NCBI GenBank assembly: GCA_030141605.1 | Contig: JAQGDQ010000388.1 | Coordinates: 124,001-188,000, forward strand | Length of the DNA: 64,000 nt | Origin: Tubiluchus corallicola | Taxonomy: Eukaryota > Priapulida > Priapulimorpha > Priapulimorphida > Tubiluchidae | Reading direction: 5' to 3' | Part shown: positions 26,501-39,100 of the stretch, piece by piece | Layout: each line of letters begins with the position of its first letter | Position numbering within the stretch: position 1 is the stretch's first letter | The notes under the pieces: generated by a model | Database searches by the model: none | What the model saw: the letters and a program-made list of their open reading frames with translations, nothing else | Told to the model about the DNA's origin: nothing | Made by a program: the position numbers and the translations under genes

Positions 26501-28596
26501 GATGGCAAAGTATAGAATTGCTACAAGGGACAGTAAACTGTACATTATTCGGTTCTGGGTAAGTCAGAATATAATTCATCTCGGGCAGATTCGTTAGAAC
26601 GGATTCGTTTCTATATATCTTAATGCTTAAAGCAATCACAAAACTTGGCATACATCACAAAAATGGCATTGTGTCAGATCAGCAGAGTTCTATCATACTT
26701 TGAACTTAAAATGTACTGAATATTTATGTTTTATTGCCAACTCAAGAAGAGCACTTGTTGTCGCAGTCTTCGCTTTCGTACAGAAAAAGATTTCTGCCAT
26801 TGGAAAATTGTCCCCAGCGGTCACGTAGTCAGAATCATTTTTTTACAGCAGTGGTACTGACAAGCCACTAAGCATAGTAGTGTCTAGTTTTTTGAACTGG
26901 ATTACTTCTGTGTTTACCTGTCTTAGAGACAGTTTAATTTTACGTGTCTGTCTGCCTAATGTCTAGAATAGATGTAATAGGCATATAATGGTGTCAGATT
27001 TGCATAAATTTTGAACCTAATATTTAACAATGAGAAATGTTTCATAATTTATGTAGGAAGTAAATTGGGGTGTTGTAAAAATCATGTCGATTGGCTCAGT
27101 TGACTTAGATATTAAAGCATTTTTTCCTAAAAAGCATTGCTAAACCCATTTTGGAATTTGTGGCTTGTTTACTGTTCCTTCTTTAAAGACAGATGTCAGT
27201 TAAGTGGCTCAAGTGCCATGCCTTGTAATTTCTGTGTATGCATGAATCACTCTCTTTTCTTCCCTATCCATTTCGCCACTTTTTACAATAATATTTCTGT
27301 AGACTTTTATTCTGTTTTTGTTAGACTCCTAGAATTTCTAGAAATTTCTTGGAAACACTGTAGAACTATAAATACGTAAAATAGGTGTACATGTCAGTGA
27401 TATGATCGCTACCAATTTTGATCTAATCAGTTATTGCAACTACTATTAGCTCAAACTTTCACTGGAACTGTGCAAAAAGTTTACGTTGCCAACCGGACCT
27501 GACCCAAATTATTTCAAACATTTCTAAAAGGAATTGTTTTTGCTATAACTTTTGAATGACACTGTGCTTTGTTTAATAATTTTTTTAAAGGATGGATCAG
27601 GTCACTCACTATTTTGGGTTTATTAATGTTATCACTTAAACTTAGAAAAATATACCAAAGAAATTTGCTAAGAAGTCCTATAAGTGCTAAGAAGGCCTTT
27701 AAATGCATAAATTTAAAATCTACTACCTCTGAATAGAAATTTTCAAGCGTGGTGGTTGTCGCCATTCACTTGAACGTCATGATGTAACTGGGAGACTTTG
27801 TGACTTTTCGTAAGCGCGCGTTGCTTAAACTAATCCAAACTTCTACAGCTTACCTAAGGTTCATGCAAAGGTATTATTCAAGAGTTTCAAGAGTTTTATT
27901 CATTTTCAAAATTATAAAATTAGCTACCTAATTACTTTGTAAAAACTTGTTGTGCTTTTAATGAAGATTGGCAGCGCGCTACTTTTCTTCAAGACAAATG
28001 ACGTCATTGAAAGATTGGACTTTGAAAATGGGAGCTCTCAAGCAAGGCGCTTATTGCAATTTTATAACTAAATCATTCTAATATATTTTGTGAACATTGA
28101 AATGAGCCGAACTTTCCAGAAAGTTTGACTGTTCGTTTAATGTTCAACTGTGTGGCATTAGTTTATAATAACAGTGTGTTATTTTGTGGCGTTTTGGATG
28201 CATTCGTAAAACTATTGGACTTGAACCTTGCACTCTTCTCATTAATTCACAAAGTGAGTGCCATTCAATAATGATTATTACAACTCATCTATCTGGTGTA
28301 GACACACATTGATTTTTCTGATAATTTGTATATCAATTTAAGAGCAAATTTAGCTTAACTTTTGTGATGTAGAATGTGCGGTATTGGTTATATTTTCTAC
28401 CAGAACAATGTCTAATTCTGACATTTATGCTCCATGCAGTTCTTCATTAATGTAATCTACTAGAATTAGGAATTTTGATCTTATTTACAGGTGCAACGAG
28501 AAAGGTCACCTGGCACGCAACTGTCGCAAATGTCACAACTGCGGCGGATTTGGCCACATCGCCCGCGACTGCGAAGAAGTTACAGTTTCCTCCTAA
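20400..28596 (+). CDS. CNBP: CNBP/ZNF9-type CCHC zinc-knuckle nucleic-acid-binding protein
   Basis: Six coding exons join with closed phase: 20400-20562, 22466-22594, 24221-24369, 25327-25407, 25929-26077 and 28491-28596, giving 258 aa. The protein opens [18 protein letters not shown], then a Gly/Arg RGG-type box, the diagnostic CNBP layout. Nine more C-x2-C-x4-H-x4-C knuckles follow: two in exon 3, two in exon 4, one in exon 5, two in exon 6, one spanning exons 6 and 7, and one in exon 7, ten in all. Vertebrate CNBP has seven knuckles in about 177 aa, so this protein is expanded. CNBP binds single-stranded DNA and G-rich RNA and promotes translation, in cytoplasm and nucleus. The first coding exon starts 16 nt before the ATG after a TATAG acceptor. 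Exon 5 is 81 bp and phase 0/0, so it could be skipped. A TIR element lies in the intron at 20563-22465. Confidence 0.94.
21493..22173. mobile_element. TA-flanked terminal-inverted-repeat element (MITE-like) in CNBP intron
   Basis: The left end TCGTATATACTCGCATATAA and the right-end complement CCGTATATACTCGCATATAA continue into AGCCGA on both sides, giving inverted repeats of about 26 bp over 681 bp. TA lies immediately outside each end. A second copy of the ATATAAGCCGACC core sits just inside each terminus. No intact transposase is seen; a plus-strand stretch near 22.0 kb ends in an acidic run (ESDSDEN) that may be a relic tail. The ends resemble those of the 36.3-kb element. Confidence 0.85.
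22466..22594 (+). CDS. CNBP: CNBP exon 3 (knuckles 2-3)
   Basis: Acceptor CCTTCAG, donor GTAGGC, phase 1/1. Encodes [14 protein letters not shown] and [14 protein letters not shown]. Confidence 0.93.
24221..24369 (+). CDS. CNBP: CNBP exon 4 (knuckles 4-5)
   Basis: Acceptor CTTCTAG, donor GTAAAC, phase 1/0. Encodes [14 protein letters not shown] and [14 protein letters not shown]. Confidence 0.93.
25327..25407 (+). CDS. CNBP: CNBP exon 5 (knuckle 6, possible cassette)
   Basis: 81 bp, phase 0/0, acceptor GATTTTAG, donor GTATGA. Encodes [14 protein letters not shown], close to knuckle 5, which suggests exon duplication. Skipping keeps the frame. Confidence 0.9.
25929..26077 (+). CDS. CNBP: CNBP exon 6 (knuckles 7-8 and start of 9)
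   Basis: Acceptor TTTTTCAG, donor GTAGGG, phase 0/2. Encodes [14 protein letters not shown] and [14 protein letters not shown], then CYR, which opens the ninth knuckle. Confidence 0.92.
28491..28596 (+). CDS. CNBP: CNBP exon 7 (end of knuckle 9, knuckle 10, stop)
   Basis: Acceptor ATTTACAG. Completes [14 protein letters not shown], adds [14 protein letters not shown] and ends EEVTVSS with TAA at 28594-28596. Confidence 0.92.
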
Positions 28597-31378
28597 ACGC
28601 ATGGACTGTGCTTCCGCCTGGTGACCAAAATCGGATGTCCTCCTCACGCTCATGGCCGGAGGACCGATGTTGCGTGAGCACCGTATTCATTTGTTCTATT
28701 GTCACTTTATTACACTTTAAATACTAGTTGTAGCCTGGATTGAGTGAGTCATTCCAAATGTTTATTAAGTAATTATTGTATCACGCTAATCATGACGGTT
28801 TGATTGTTTTTGAGGTTATGTGTTTTAGCTGGGCGACGTTCGTAAGGTGTGCAGTTGATCCATCTTCACGAAAATACGTCAGGACTGTTCGTGTTCTTAA
28901 TTAGCAAATTTGCCAATTTGCTGTTAATTATTACAATGATCAATAAGTTGTTTCGCGCACAACGCAGGGGCTGTTGTCAATTGGGACAGCAAGCTTTGCG
29001 GTGTGCACTTATTTCGTAGCTTATTACAATGTGGTGTGGAGTAGTAGTTAAAGTGCGTCGTTGAAGTTTTTTATCCCCCGGGTGGCCTTTATGAAGATCG
29101 TGGCTATCCCTTATCTTAAAGCCGAGGAGTAGAGAGAGTTTAAGAGGTCGTTGCAAAGTTCGTTAGCATAAGATAAATAAGTATTTTCATGAGAGAACTA
29201 AAGCTTTTGACTCACACATGAAATGGTGTTTAGACATTAATATGAAGTTGCCTTTTATTAGAAGAGGAAATTTTGTAAATCTTTCAATTTGGAGCCAGTT
29301 CTATGTATAGTTGACTGTAGCAAATTGTCGTTGCAAATCATGCGGTACTTTTTCTGGCCCATCTATTATATGTTATGAAAACAAGTGAGCAACCTGTTCC
29401 TATTCAGGAGGAAGAGGCTTAACATTGTGAAGAAAACCACACCAGTGCAGTAAATGCAGCTTTTAGAAAATATCAAAATTGCTGTGTCATTGACAGAAAA
29501 TCGTTAATGGGGTAAATTTGCTCAATATTATTGTGTGAAGCGATTCGATTGGTTTAGTTAGCCTTTGTAAACTGGAGAAAACAATTATGGTTGGAAAGAA
29601 GTTATATTTTTTGCTCGGGCATCGATGTTGTCCATTATGAAGTTTGTAAATAAGTGTACAGACATTTTTTGTAACTTAATTTAAATTGATTTTATTTTAC
29701 TTACTCCGTTTTTATATTTACGCCATTTTTATATACTCAGGTCAAGCGAGTTAGGAGGTGACGGCTCCATCCAGGGTCTACCCTCAGGAGGACCGTCATG
29801 TGGTGTTGCCCCTTCCACGAATTTTTATCATTGTGCAGCTATTCGCATTTTATTAGAAAAATCGTTGTTTCCATTGCAAATAATTGACATTGCATTGAGA
29901 GTGCGAATAATGGGGCAGCACATAGCAGGACCATCCGCTGATGTCTATCTCTGGTTGGTTGGTCCTCAATCAGCTGCACGCAGAGTTGTTTAGGTGTAAA
30001 ATCGGGGAGAGTTGCGGTGTAAAATCGGGCAGAGTAACCTGCCCGTGCGGAGCAGAGAAGTAAAATTTGACACTATTTTCAATAGCCGTTTCGTTTTCGT
30101 CATGAAAGTTGGCCACTCTTCAAATTTTCAGCAGTAGGGATGCTACGTACATCGTTAAAACCTGCTAAATTTCCTCCAACGGATTGCAAATAGTCTTATA
30201 TAGTACTAGATGGTAGTGCTGCCATCTATTGAGTTGCGTAATCGGACGTACGCAGGCACTGGCTGCCTAGCAGTAACAGTGCAACTGTCGGGGCCTCAGC
30301 ATTAACATCGTGGCCTATAGATTAGAAGTGAAAATTGGGAGAACATCATTGGGGTGTTTGTGTTAAGCGGCAAGTAGAGAGAGGGGAAGATGTGGAAGGG
30401 AGGCGCCAGTGTGTTAAAATTTGTTATGGAAATTGTTTGCGTCTATTTTGCGCGTTTAAAAAACACATCGAATTGTTGTAATGGGCGATTATTACAACGT
30501 TGGCGCCTTCCTTCCTACGGCTCATGACAACTTATCACACCACAAATTGTTTGGTATGTTAGCATTATTTTAGACGTGGTGTTTGGCAAACACGTCTGGG
30601 TTGTGGTTTATATTGAGGAACATGGGCAATGCTTTATACCCAAGTATATTGTGTATTCTACTACTTAGTTTCATGAGTCGTGCACGGTCCTTGTTTTGCG
30701 CAATTTCCCCAACAGAAAACTGACTGTGGAGTCGTGGACAGATTTTTGGACATTACTGTGCCAACTCAGTTACGACCCGCGGAGCAAGGATCATGCGCAT
30801 TGCAGGCGATTGAGACGGGGAGAGTTAAAATGGAGGTGGTGCTGTGTGGGGTGTCGGCAAGCAGGCTGGAGCACAGCTTCAGATGCTGTCGGCATGTGCC
30901 ACATTTGTGGGGGAGCTACATGCGGAGAATGATCGCATGACCCACCCTTCACTCGACTAGTGATTTTGTCAGTTAGTACTTGTTCATACATTGCTCCTGT
31001 ATGTAACTTAAAAGTGCCAAACCATTGTACTTGTACTAGTTATTATTATTCTTAAAGATTATTGGCTTTTAGAGTGTGAATGTATTTCAAGTGTGTACTA
31101 AGTTTTCAGTATTATTTTTAGCACATGAAAATGTAAAATTTTTGTCTAGTTGCATAAACGAGATACTATGACAATTGCGATTGTAATTTTTATGTCATAA
31201 ACAGTGGATTCTGTATGTTGTATCAAAACTTTTGGAGTATTTACAATTCTTGGCCTACATTTTTCGAGTGGAGGGTGGGGTGACCCCGAAATTTTTGGCG
31301 AAATCTGGGGTATTTCGCCGCCTCGAAGTACAAGGCGTTTTGAAAGTCTGTGATGATTTTATATTATAGAGTAATAAA
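28597..31378 (+). other. CNBP: CNBP 3' flank / probable long 3' UTR
   Basis: No further exons recognised. The first canonical AATAAA I see downstream of the CNBP stop is at 31373-31378, which would make a 3' UTR of about 2.8 kb. Overlapping open frames at 30.68-30.94 kb match nothing known. A second transcript here cannot be excluded. Confidence 0.35.
31373..31378 (+). terminator. CNBP: candidate polyadenylation signal AATAAA
   Basis: AATAAA in the order expected for CNBP; another lies at 31546-31551. Assignment is by position only. Confidence 0.3.
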
Positions 31379-33041
31379 AGCTTGTATGAGAAAATTTGTT
31401 TGTTACAGTCTTTACTCTGGAGTTTTTGTCAGATAGCGTGGAAGTATAAATGTAACAATATGGCAGTAATGTTTTTATTGTGATATTAGCAGATGTTATA
31501 AATGAATGTGAAGTACATTTGGTTACCGTGTTGCCATGGTGGTACAATAAAAGTGGATTTTGGGGCAAAATAGATGGCAATACCAAATAGTACTACTTGT
31601 TACGGATGGACCGTAATGTGCACCCAAAACCCTTGACTTGAAATTAAACAGATTTGCTGAGTTTACTCGTGGCTACAAGTATTGTACCAATTGTAGTGCC
31701 ACTTATTAACAAGAAAGTAAATCATCTATCTGATAGCTCGATGTTTGAGGATGTGACACTCTTGAAGTTATCCATGCAGAATACTTACAAATAGGTTGCA
31801 GTACAAAAAGAAACTGCCTATTATGTGTGGAATAACAAATGCACAATCCAAAATGTAGTACTAAAAGTGGTTAACATAAACTTAACATATTTATTCATGT
31901 ACACAAACTTTGGACTAAAATTCAATTTCAGACGTATGTGTGTAAATATATGCACGTAGCATTTCCTTTGCCGTGTTATTCGCTTTTGTACAACAGAGAT
32001 CTCATCTGGATCAAGTGCACCAACTTCAACAAAAACAAAATAGCACTGATAATCATAAACTTATTTCATTTCTGGTATTATCCAAGCAATTGTAACAGCT
32101 ATAAGTCGCATAATTTCTGCGATGTTTGTCGTATTTACATTTTAATCCAATATTTGCTAACTACAAACCTAATTTTGCAGGAATTTTACACAATTATTGT
32201 CATTCGTGGGCAATAATTATTTCACCTGCAACAAAGTTTACAGTATTCTATATTGACCTAAGGGAGACTACAACAAGTCTCTTTTCAAGTAATATCATCT
32301 TCAATGTAGTGTGTACAGATAATTGATCCATAAAAAGTGACACGGGACCGGAAAATTAAAAATTTGGCACCCTTGATTTGAAATTCAAGCTAGTTTATTG
32401 TTGTCTTTTTTACTAATTCCCCGTTTGGTGTGCAACCAGAATTGTTTTGAAGCATTGCTACTTGACTAGTTGTATTATTTTTATTAGTGGATACAAGATA
32501 CAGTTCAGTCACTATGCTACTCGATAGTGCTTGCAGAAATTAACATTGGATTACATTTTTGTGGCACCTTGTGTCTGGCCACGTATTCAATGGTGGTGTG
32601 TTTACCTGGCGCATTATCTGGTACTATCAATTTTTGTTGCTCTTTACGTTTTCCAAATTGGTTCTTGAATGCCTTTCAGGTTACTCATACACCAGGAACC
32701 ATTAATTTTGAGTGTTTAAAAGGTTAACATCGTTAAGTGCTGGCAGACGTCTTCAAAATTCTTCTTGGTAAAAACATAATAAACTCCGATAGTAATGTTT
32801 CCATCGAAAGAGAGCAGCACATGTTGTGAACTTGGAACTTGAGAGAAATTGCATCTGCTGGGTAAACCAGATAAGTTGTTTTCCATTATTTTTGTCATAA
32901 TCCCTTATTACCAACATCTGTCTATACCTTCCCTCAAATGAAAGGCATCACACACCACACCAAGTCACTAAAATGTGGCAACACAACCATTCACTAAAAT
33001 GCGGTATGCAAGATGAATTATCAAATTTGTGATGCAAAGGG
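31379..33041. other. convergent interval between CNBP and TSR2 3' ends
   Basis: No gene recognised. For the minus-strand TSR2 transcript, AATAAA complements lie at 32480-32485 and 32394-32399, about 560-650 nt beyond its stop. Confidence 0.5.
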
Positions 33042-33118
33042 TCATTTCCGCTTTTTATGAGTTACTAATGTCCATCCCGATGCTCCTTCGTCTTCTGCAT
33101 CATGCTCCATGTGTTCAT
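33042..33118 (-). CDS. TSR2: TSR2 exon 6 (C terminus)
   Basis: Acceptor TTGTTTAG, phase 1. Acidic stretch, then GWTLVTHKKRK and TGA at 33044-33042. Confidence 0.9.
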
Positions 33119-36100
33119 CTAAACAAAAATGCAAAACAGCTTTAATTAGCTGTGAAATAAAAGAAAAACATTCGGTTTTTCTTTGTCTTCCTTTGAATGC
33201 AATTTAGACCAAATCTACTTTAAATTATCTATTGTTGTCTATTAATTTTCTATTTTTATGCATAATGTTTCTGCCATAGGTAATAAAGTACAGTACCATA
33301 AACGTAATGGTATGGTGAATGACAAGAAATTGTATGAGTGCAGATCAGATTCATTTAAAATTGGGTTTTATTTGGTTTCGAAATTTGATCACTTTGCAAC
33401 TGACATGCAACTTCTCGTCGTGTAGGGTTGTGAACCCTGAACAGACAAAAGTGCAGATTAAATAAACTGAAAAAAAATGGCACAAACATGCATATACAAC
33501 TCAGCACCGAACATAACATATACTATATATTAATGTCGGTGTTATAGGACATTATATATATATGTATAAGATTCAAGGCTACAGCTCCGAGAATGGTACC
33601 ATTTTCAGCGATCTATATATCAAACAAATGGTCTCCATCCATGTCATTTTATTGATGGTATATTTTTCGAATTCCGCCCAACGGGAGGAAAGGGAGCAAA
33701 AAATTTCCCAAAACCGCAAAACTTGTACACTATTTCTGGAGAGTAGGCAATTAATTGAAGCACATAATTACTAAATTTTGGTTCTTCTCAGTATTTGAAC
33801 CGATCAGCACTAACTACTACCCAAGTTTAAATCGTACAAAGGATCTGCGTTACTAACATTATTTTGAACACGATTTTGCAGTTAATTCTGTAATTTAAGT
33901 TGCATCTTCCACCGTTTGATCTATGAAACTAATTACTAATGTTTTTGCTATCTTTACTCCAGATTTAATTTTCAATTTGAACCTCTAAAAACAGATCAGA
34001 GGCAGTTTTGAAAAAGCTATTAAAATTAAACGTATGAAACAAAGTTCTAGGTCTTGCATGAAAAGCAATATGTACTTCCTGACAAAAAGATGACTTTCAC
34101 CTGCATTTTCCTTATATGGATGCTGATCGTGCATTTGTGATTTACGCTGTTCCTCCTCGGACTCGCTACTTTCGTCCTGCAAAAATTGAACGGTGACACC
34201 AGTTTTGCTAAAATCTAGTGCAATAATGAAGGACAATAAAATCTACAACCTACAGTTTAGAATTATCGTGATATGCAAGAAAGGATTCTGTACTTCTTGT
34301 ATAGGATTTCACATCTATATTCAGAGCAGGACAAAAAGCTTGTACATGATTAGCAGCGTGTGCTTTTTATCACTATCAAAGAGGAAGAAAATCCAATTAA
34401 AAAGTGTACGTAATTGGGAAAGAAAATTCTTACTACCTTATAAAGTTTCCTGCCACCTGTGTGCCACTTATTCACTAAAAACACATTATTGAGTTTATTG
34501 ACAAAATAAAGTAATTTATACTTTTGCGTACCTAGCAAAGAGTGTGCTAGGAATGCTCTGAATCAGAGTTATTTAAACTTGTTTCAATCAACTTATCATT
34601 AAAATGGCTGCGTTTAAAGGTCATCGCTCGAGTATTACACAGCGTTACTGTTAATGCAAGCTCTGTATGAAAAAGGACAGCATGTAGGTGATACAATATT
34701 TAAAGCCGAGTGTATTAAGCTTTATTTATTAAAGGAAGACCGGACGATTGTTTAGACTCAATGTCATTTTAATTTACTCTTCAAAATATACATTTTCTTG
34801 CCCATAAAAGTTAGCAATTGTTTCTTATATTTGAATAATTAACTTAGAAAGTTAATTAACGGAAACCGAACACAGCTATTGCTTACGTGAGAAACTAACC
34901 ACAGTTTGGGCAATGGCAGGCGTCTTCCCTTGTGCGTCAAGCACATTTGCATAGGTGTTACAGTACTGTTTAAACGCATGATGTCAAAAAAATGGGCTCT
35001 ACATCATATGACGTCAGAAACTAACGCTGCAGTTCATGATCATGGTTCTATTTGTCGGCCACACGAATGTGACAAAAAGGCGCCACTGCCAATATTAGCA
35101 GATTCACTGAGCCGCGCGTAGCTTTGAAAGTTTAACGAAATTTGAGTATACGAGGTAATTTTTATTTAATCTAAGTCCATGTGCTGGAAAAAAAACAGCC
35201 ATTGATTGACTTTGACACACAATGCTTTGCAATGCAGAAAACGAATTAAAGAAGATTGTATAGAAAGTTTAGAGAGCCTAAAACGCTTTATCATCAGTCA
35301 CACAGTTTTGGATGACTACCCCTGATTCACACATCCGCAATGTCAGCATGCAGAACTATTATAACACTGCTTCTGCACAATTATGTCGTGCTCAGCAATA
35401 CATATTTCTGGTAGTGCAAAATCTGCATCATTATGATGTGTGAATATCTGCATCTATGATGTGTGAACCATAGTAAGACGTGTGAAGCAACAGAAATTCA
35501 CAACATCAAGTTCTAAATTACAAGATGACAGTTCCTAGAAATAATTTATCATCATGACATCATAGGCATCTAATTATTACCCTTGCAAATTAAACGATTT
35601 TTGGTATAAGGAACATAGTTTTAGCTAACATGCCATAAACAATTCATCGAAAGGCCATGAGCATATAAAAAGATTTTAACATAAATTAATAGGTAGCCTT
35701 TTGAATAAAAACAATTCCAAGTGATTCTGGGTGTTACAAGCAATGTAGAATAAATGCAGTAACTCTCGTATATTTTAAAATCTGCCTAGTTTGTTTTTTC
35801 ACCATTTGTCAGAATTCCCAGAAGATTTTGATAAAAATTCTACCACAAACAGTACTATCATTAATTATGGTCTTTCGAATCTGCATGGTACAAGACTGAG
35901 GGTAAGACATTGTTGTGCAGCTGTTGCTTTACCATGAAAATCAATGTGTGATTACTTGCATATTAGTGTTAGAAATTATGTAATACTTCATTTTGAGCTT
36001 CAGCTAAAGAAGATTTAGCAAGGCACTCTCTCGTGACAGTAGTAGATGGCATTTTGTTCATATCTGCCACAACTTCATTTTCCCTTCCTTGAGCACAGAG

Positions 36101-39100
36101 TGTGAAATAATGATTCAGCAATTCCGAGGTCTGCAAAAAATATTTTGGGTTTAAATGCATTAGAAGGTGCCACCATTAAATCATTTAGTATTTAATTGTA
36201 AGCTTAGGTAAAATAGCATCACATACTGATTTGGTTCAAACACAAGCATTTAGTATCAACTATCAACCAAGTGCTGCTGAAGATTACCGTATTTTCCCAT
36301 GTATAAGAGACCCTTGTGTATAAGAGACCCCTTCAATTTTTAGGCAAAAATTCTGGAAAAAAGTTTTTTGGTAATGAATAACTTTATTCATCATAGAAAT
36401 CATTAAATTCCTCATCACTCTCATCAAAAATATCAACTGGAGTCAGACCTTTTAGTTTGAAATTTGCAGGATAAGAAGCACGTTTTTTAATTTCGGGCAT
36501 TGCTTACAATAGCTTCATAGTCGAACGCGACACGCCTTCCTTAGGCTGACTCATCTCGTTGACCTCTGCCGACGTATCAATGATGTCGACGGGCATGCAG
36601 AGAGCTTATGCAGATGCGTTGATTGGCTGCAGAACAATCGATTTCTCTCCAATACCAAAGAGACATTTAAAAAAATAATAACTTACCCGGTACATTAATT
36701 TTATCATTAGAATTTAGCCATGGAGAAGATTTATTGAAAGGAAACTATAATTATTCGAAATAAAACAGTTGTAGAGCACTTATTTCTTTAAAATCATTAG
36801 TGTAAAATGCATCTTATTGAAAAGACTTACTCCCATGTATAAGAGACCCCCTATTTTTAAAGTGAAAATTCTGATCAAAAAAGGGTCTCTTATACACGGG
36901 AAAATACGGTACATGCCTCCATATCTTTAATTTTTGCCCATAATACAGCTTTATTTTAAGGCTGACAAACTGTGCAAAAAAGCAACCGCGAACAAGAAAA
37001 CAAGTCCAGATGATGAGGAAACATAGTTCACCTGATATAAAGTGCCATCTTCTATCACAGTGTCAAACTCATTGTTGAGAATTTCTGCTATAAAATATTC
37101 CACTTCATGTGGTTCCAGATTATCTGAAAATAAATATTGTATTATGCAGCAGGCAACAAAGCACGCACAATCTTGATCATATGTTTCCATACACGATGCA
37201 TGTCATGAACGTGGAACTTTTCTTGGAAACTGGTATTAAAGCTGACGCACAAGAAGGCAGCTGGTAGACTAATTTCCTACAAAGAAAGCCATCATTTCCC
37301 AACAAAAAACCTGATTCAACACATTTAACTACATCATTAAAAATATGCCAGAAACAAAAATATTCCCAAACAAACAAAACAATACATAAATCAATATCTC
37401 CACAACCTTAGGTACAGTAGTGTAATACTGATCACATCTCGTTGATAATAAACGTGTGATCAACAGCACCCAGTCAATAAGTCGTGACCATTAACACTAC
37501 AAGATTAGTTGAAACACCAAGTACTTTTAGAAACTAAAAGTGTACATTATGTAGGAATTGAGGCGTAACTTGGAAGTTACATAAATACGTAAATAATATT
37601 AATATTATGCTACCGTTTTCCTGAAAAAAATGGTACACTGCATCGATCATCCATACTGCTTTGTCCTTGCTGTAAACTCCACCAAATCCTTGCTCCACTG
37701 CCATCTGGAAAGGATTCACAAATTTTTGTATGCAAATTGTATACATGCATGGAGAAACAAAATTGAGTGTCCAACAATTCGTGGTAAAATTGACCACTTG
37801 GCACAAATTATGAGAAGTGAGGCTGGAATAAAACTTTTAATGAGCAAATCTCTTAGTAAATATTTGGTATCAATTTTACTATTGTTCAAAACTGATATAA
37901 CTATATCACATATATATTGTATATATATATATATAATATATTGGTCCATACATGATACACAATTTCAAGACAAATCTTTTAGTCTTGAAATTATTTAAAT
38001 AAAGGGTTTTCTTGTCCTTTAAGTACCTAGTCCTAGACAATTCTCCTGTATTAAGGTAACAAGAGCAGTTTCATTCTACAACACTCATTAATTAGGCCTA
38101 ATCACTTCACCACCACGTGTGTGTGCAAAGGTGTACCGTAGATTTTATTTCCTTCATGAGCTTTTGTTTATGTAGATATACATTCACAAAAAGAAAAACA
38201 CAGGTTTTGACCCAAATTAAAAATTCAAGATGGCCACCTTGACCATTTTATGATGAATCATTTAGAATTTATAATACTGAACATATTTATGCTATGGAAA
38301 CAACAAAATAAAATTTAAGTTGTTATGGATAAGAAAAATATACTTCTAGTATATTCAAAATGGCTGCCAAACAACTTTATTAACTAGGTTACTACATTAT
38401 AACATTTTATAACACTTATAATATGCATCTCATAATTTCACCTCAACACAAAATCATAATTTCACATAAGCAAAAAGCTACAGGCCCAAAAGAGGCCTAC
38501 TAACAGTTTCGACTTATATAGGACTAAAACAAAAATATATTGATTCTGATAAAATCTTCTTAGAAGTAAAACCTAAACGTATGCGTGCAAAGATCCTATA
38601 CAAGCCCAAAGATCGTGTAAACCCTTGTACAAGAACAACAATGCCTCTATAAATTGCTTTCTTTATAGCTACAAATCTCAAAACCTACTTTCGAGAACAC
38701 TTAGAAATATAGGCATATAGCTTGAGAAAGGTGAGAGCACGTGCATATGCAGCAAAACCCCGAAGTGGTCTTGCCATTGACAGCTGAGTACTGGGGATAC
38801 TGGTCTGCAGAGTACTCACTATATGAAAATTAATTTTGTGTCTATGTATTATCAGTAATTTCGCTGGCATGTCAGATAACTGCTTAAGGCAAGCTGAATT
38901 GAGTGATTTGAATGATGTACAAACAGACTCGTCCAACTACTACTGATAAGTTTTTAGGAGTCTCGTTACTTTGCAACTCTGCGTGATTGAGTGACTGATT
39001 ATATTTTGGTGTAAAATTTAAAATGTTATACGATAAGCCTACAGTAATTAAAAGACAATTTCATGTACTAGCACGAATAGCAGTAACAGACAATACAACA

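Noticed and set aside
30680-30940. Overlapping open frames downstream of CNBP as a small gene
   Set aside because: Three frames are open at once in a GC-richer patch; no known motif or splice structure.
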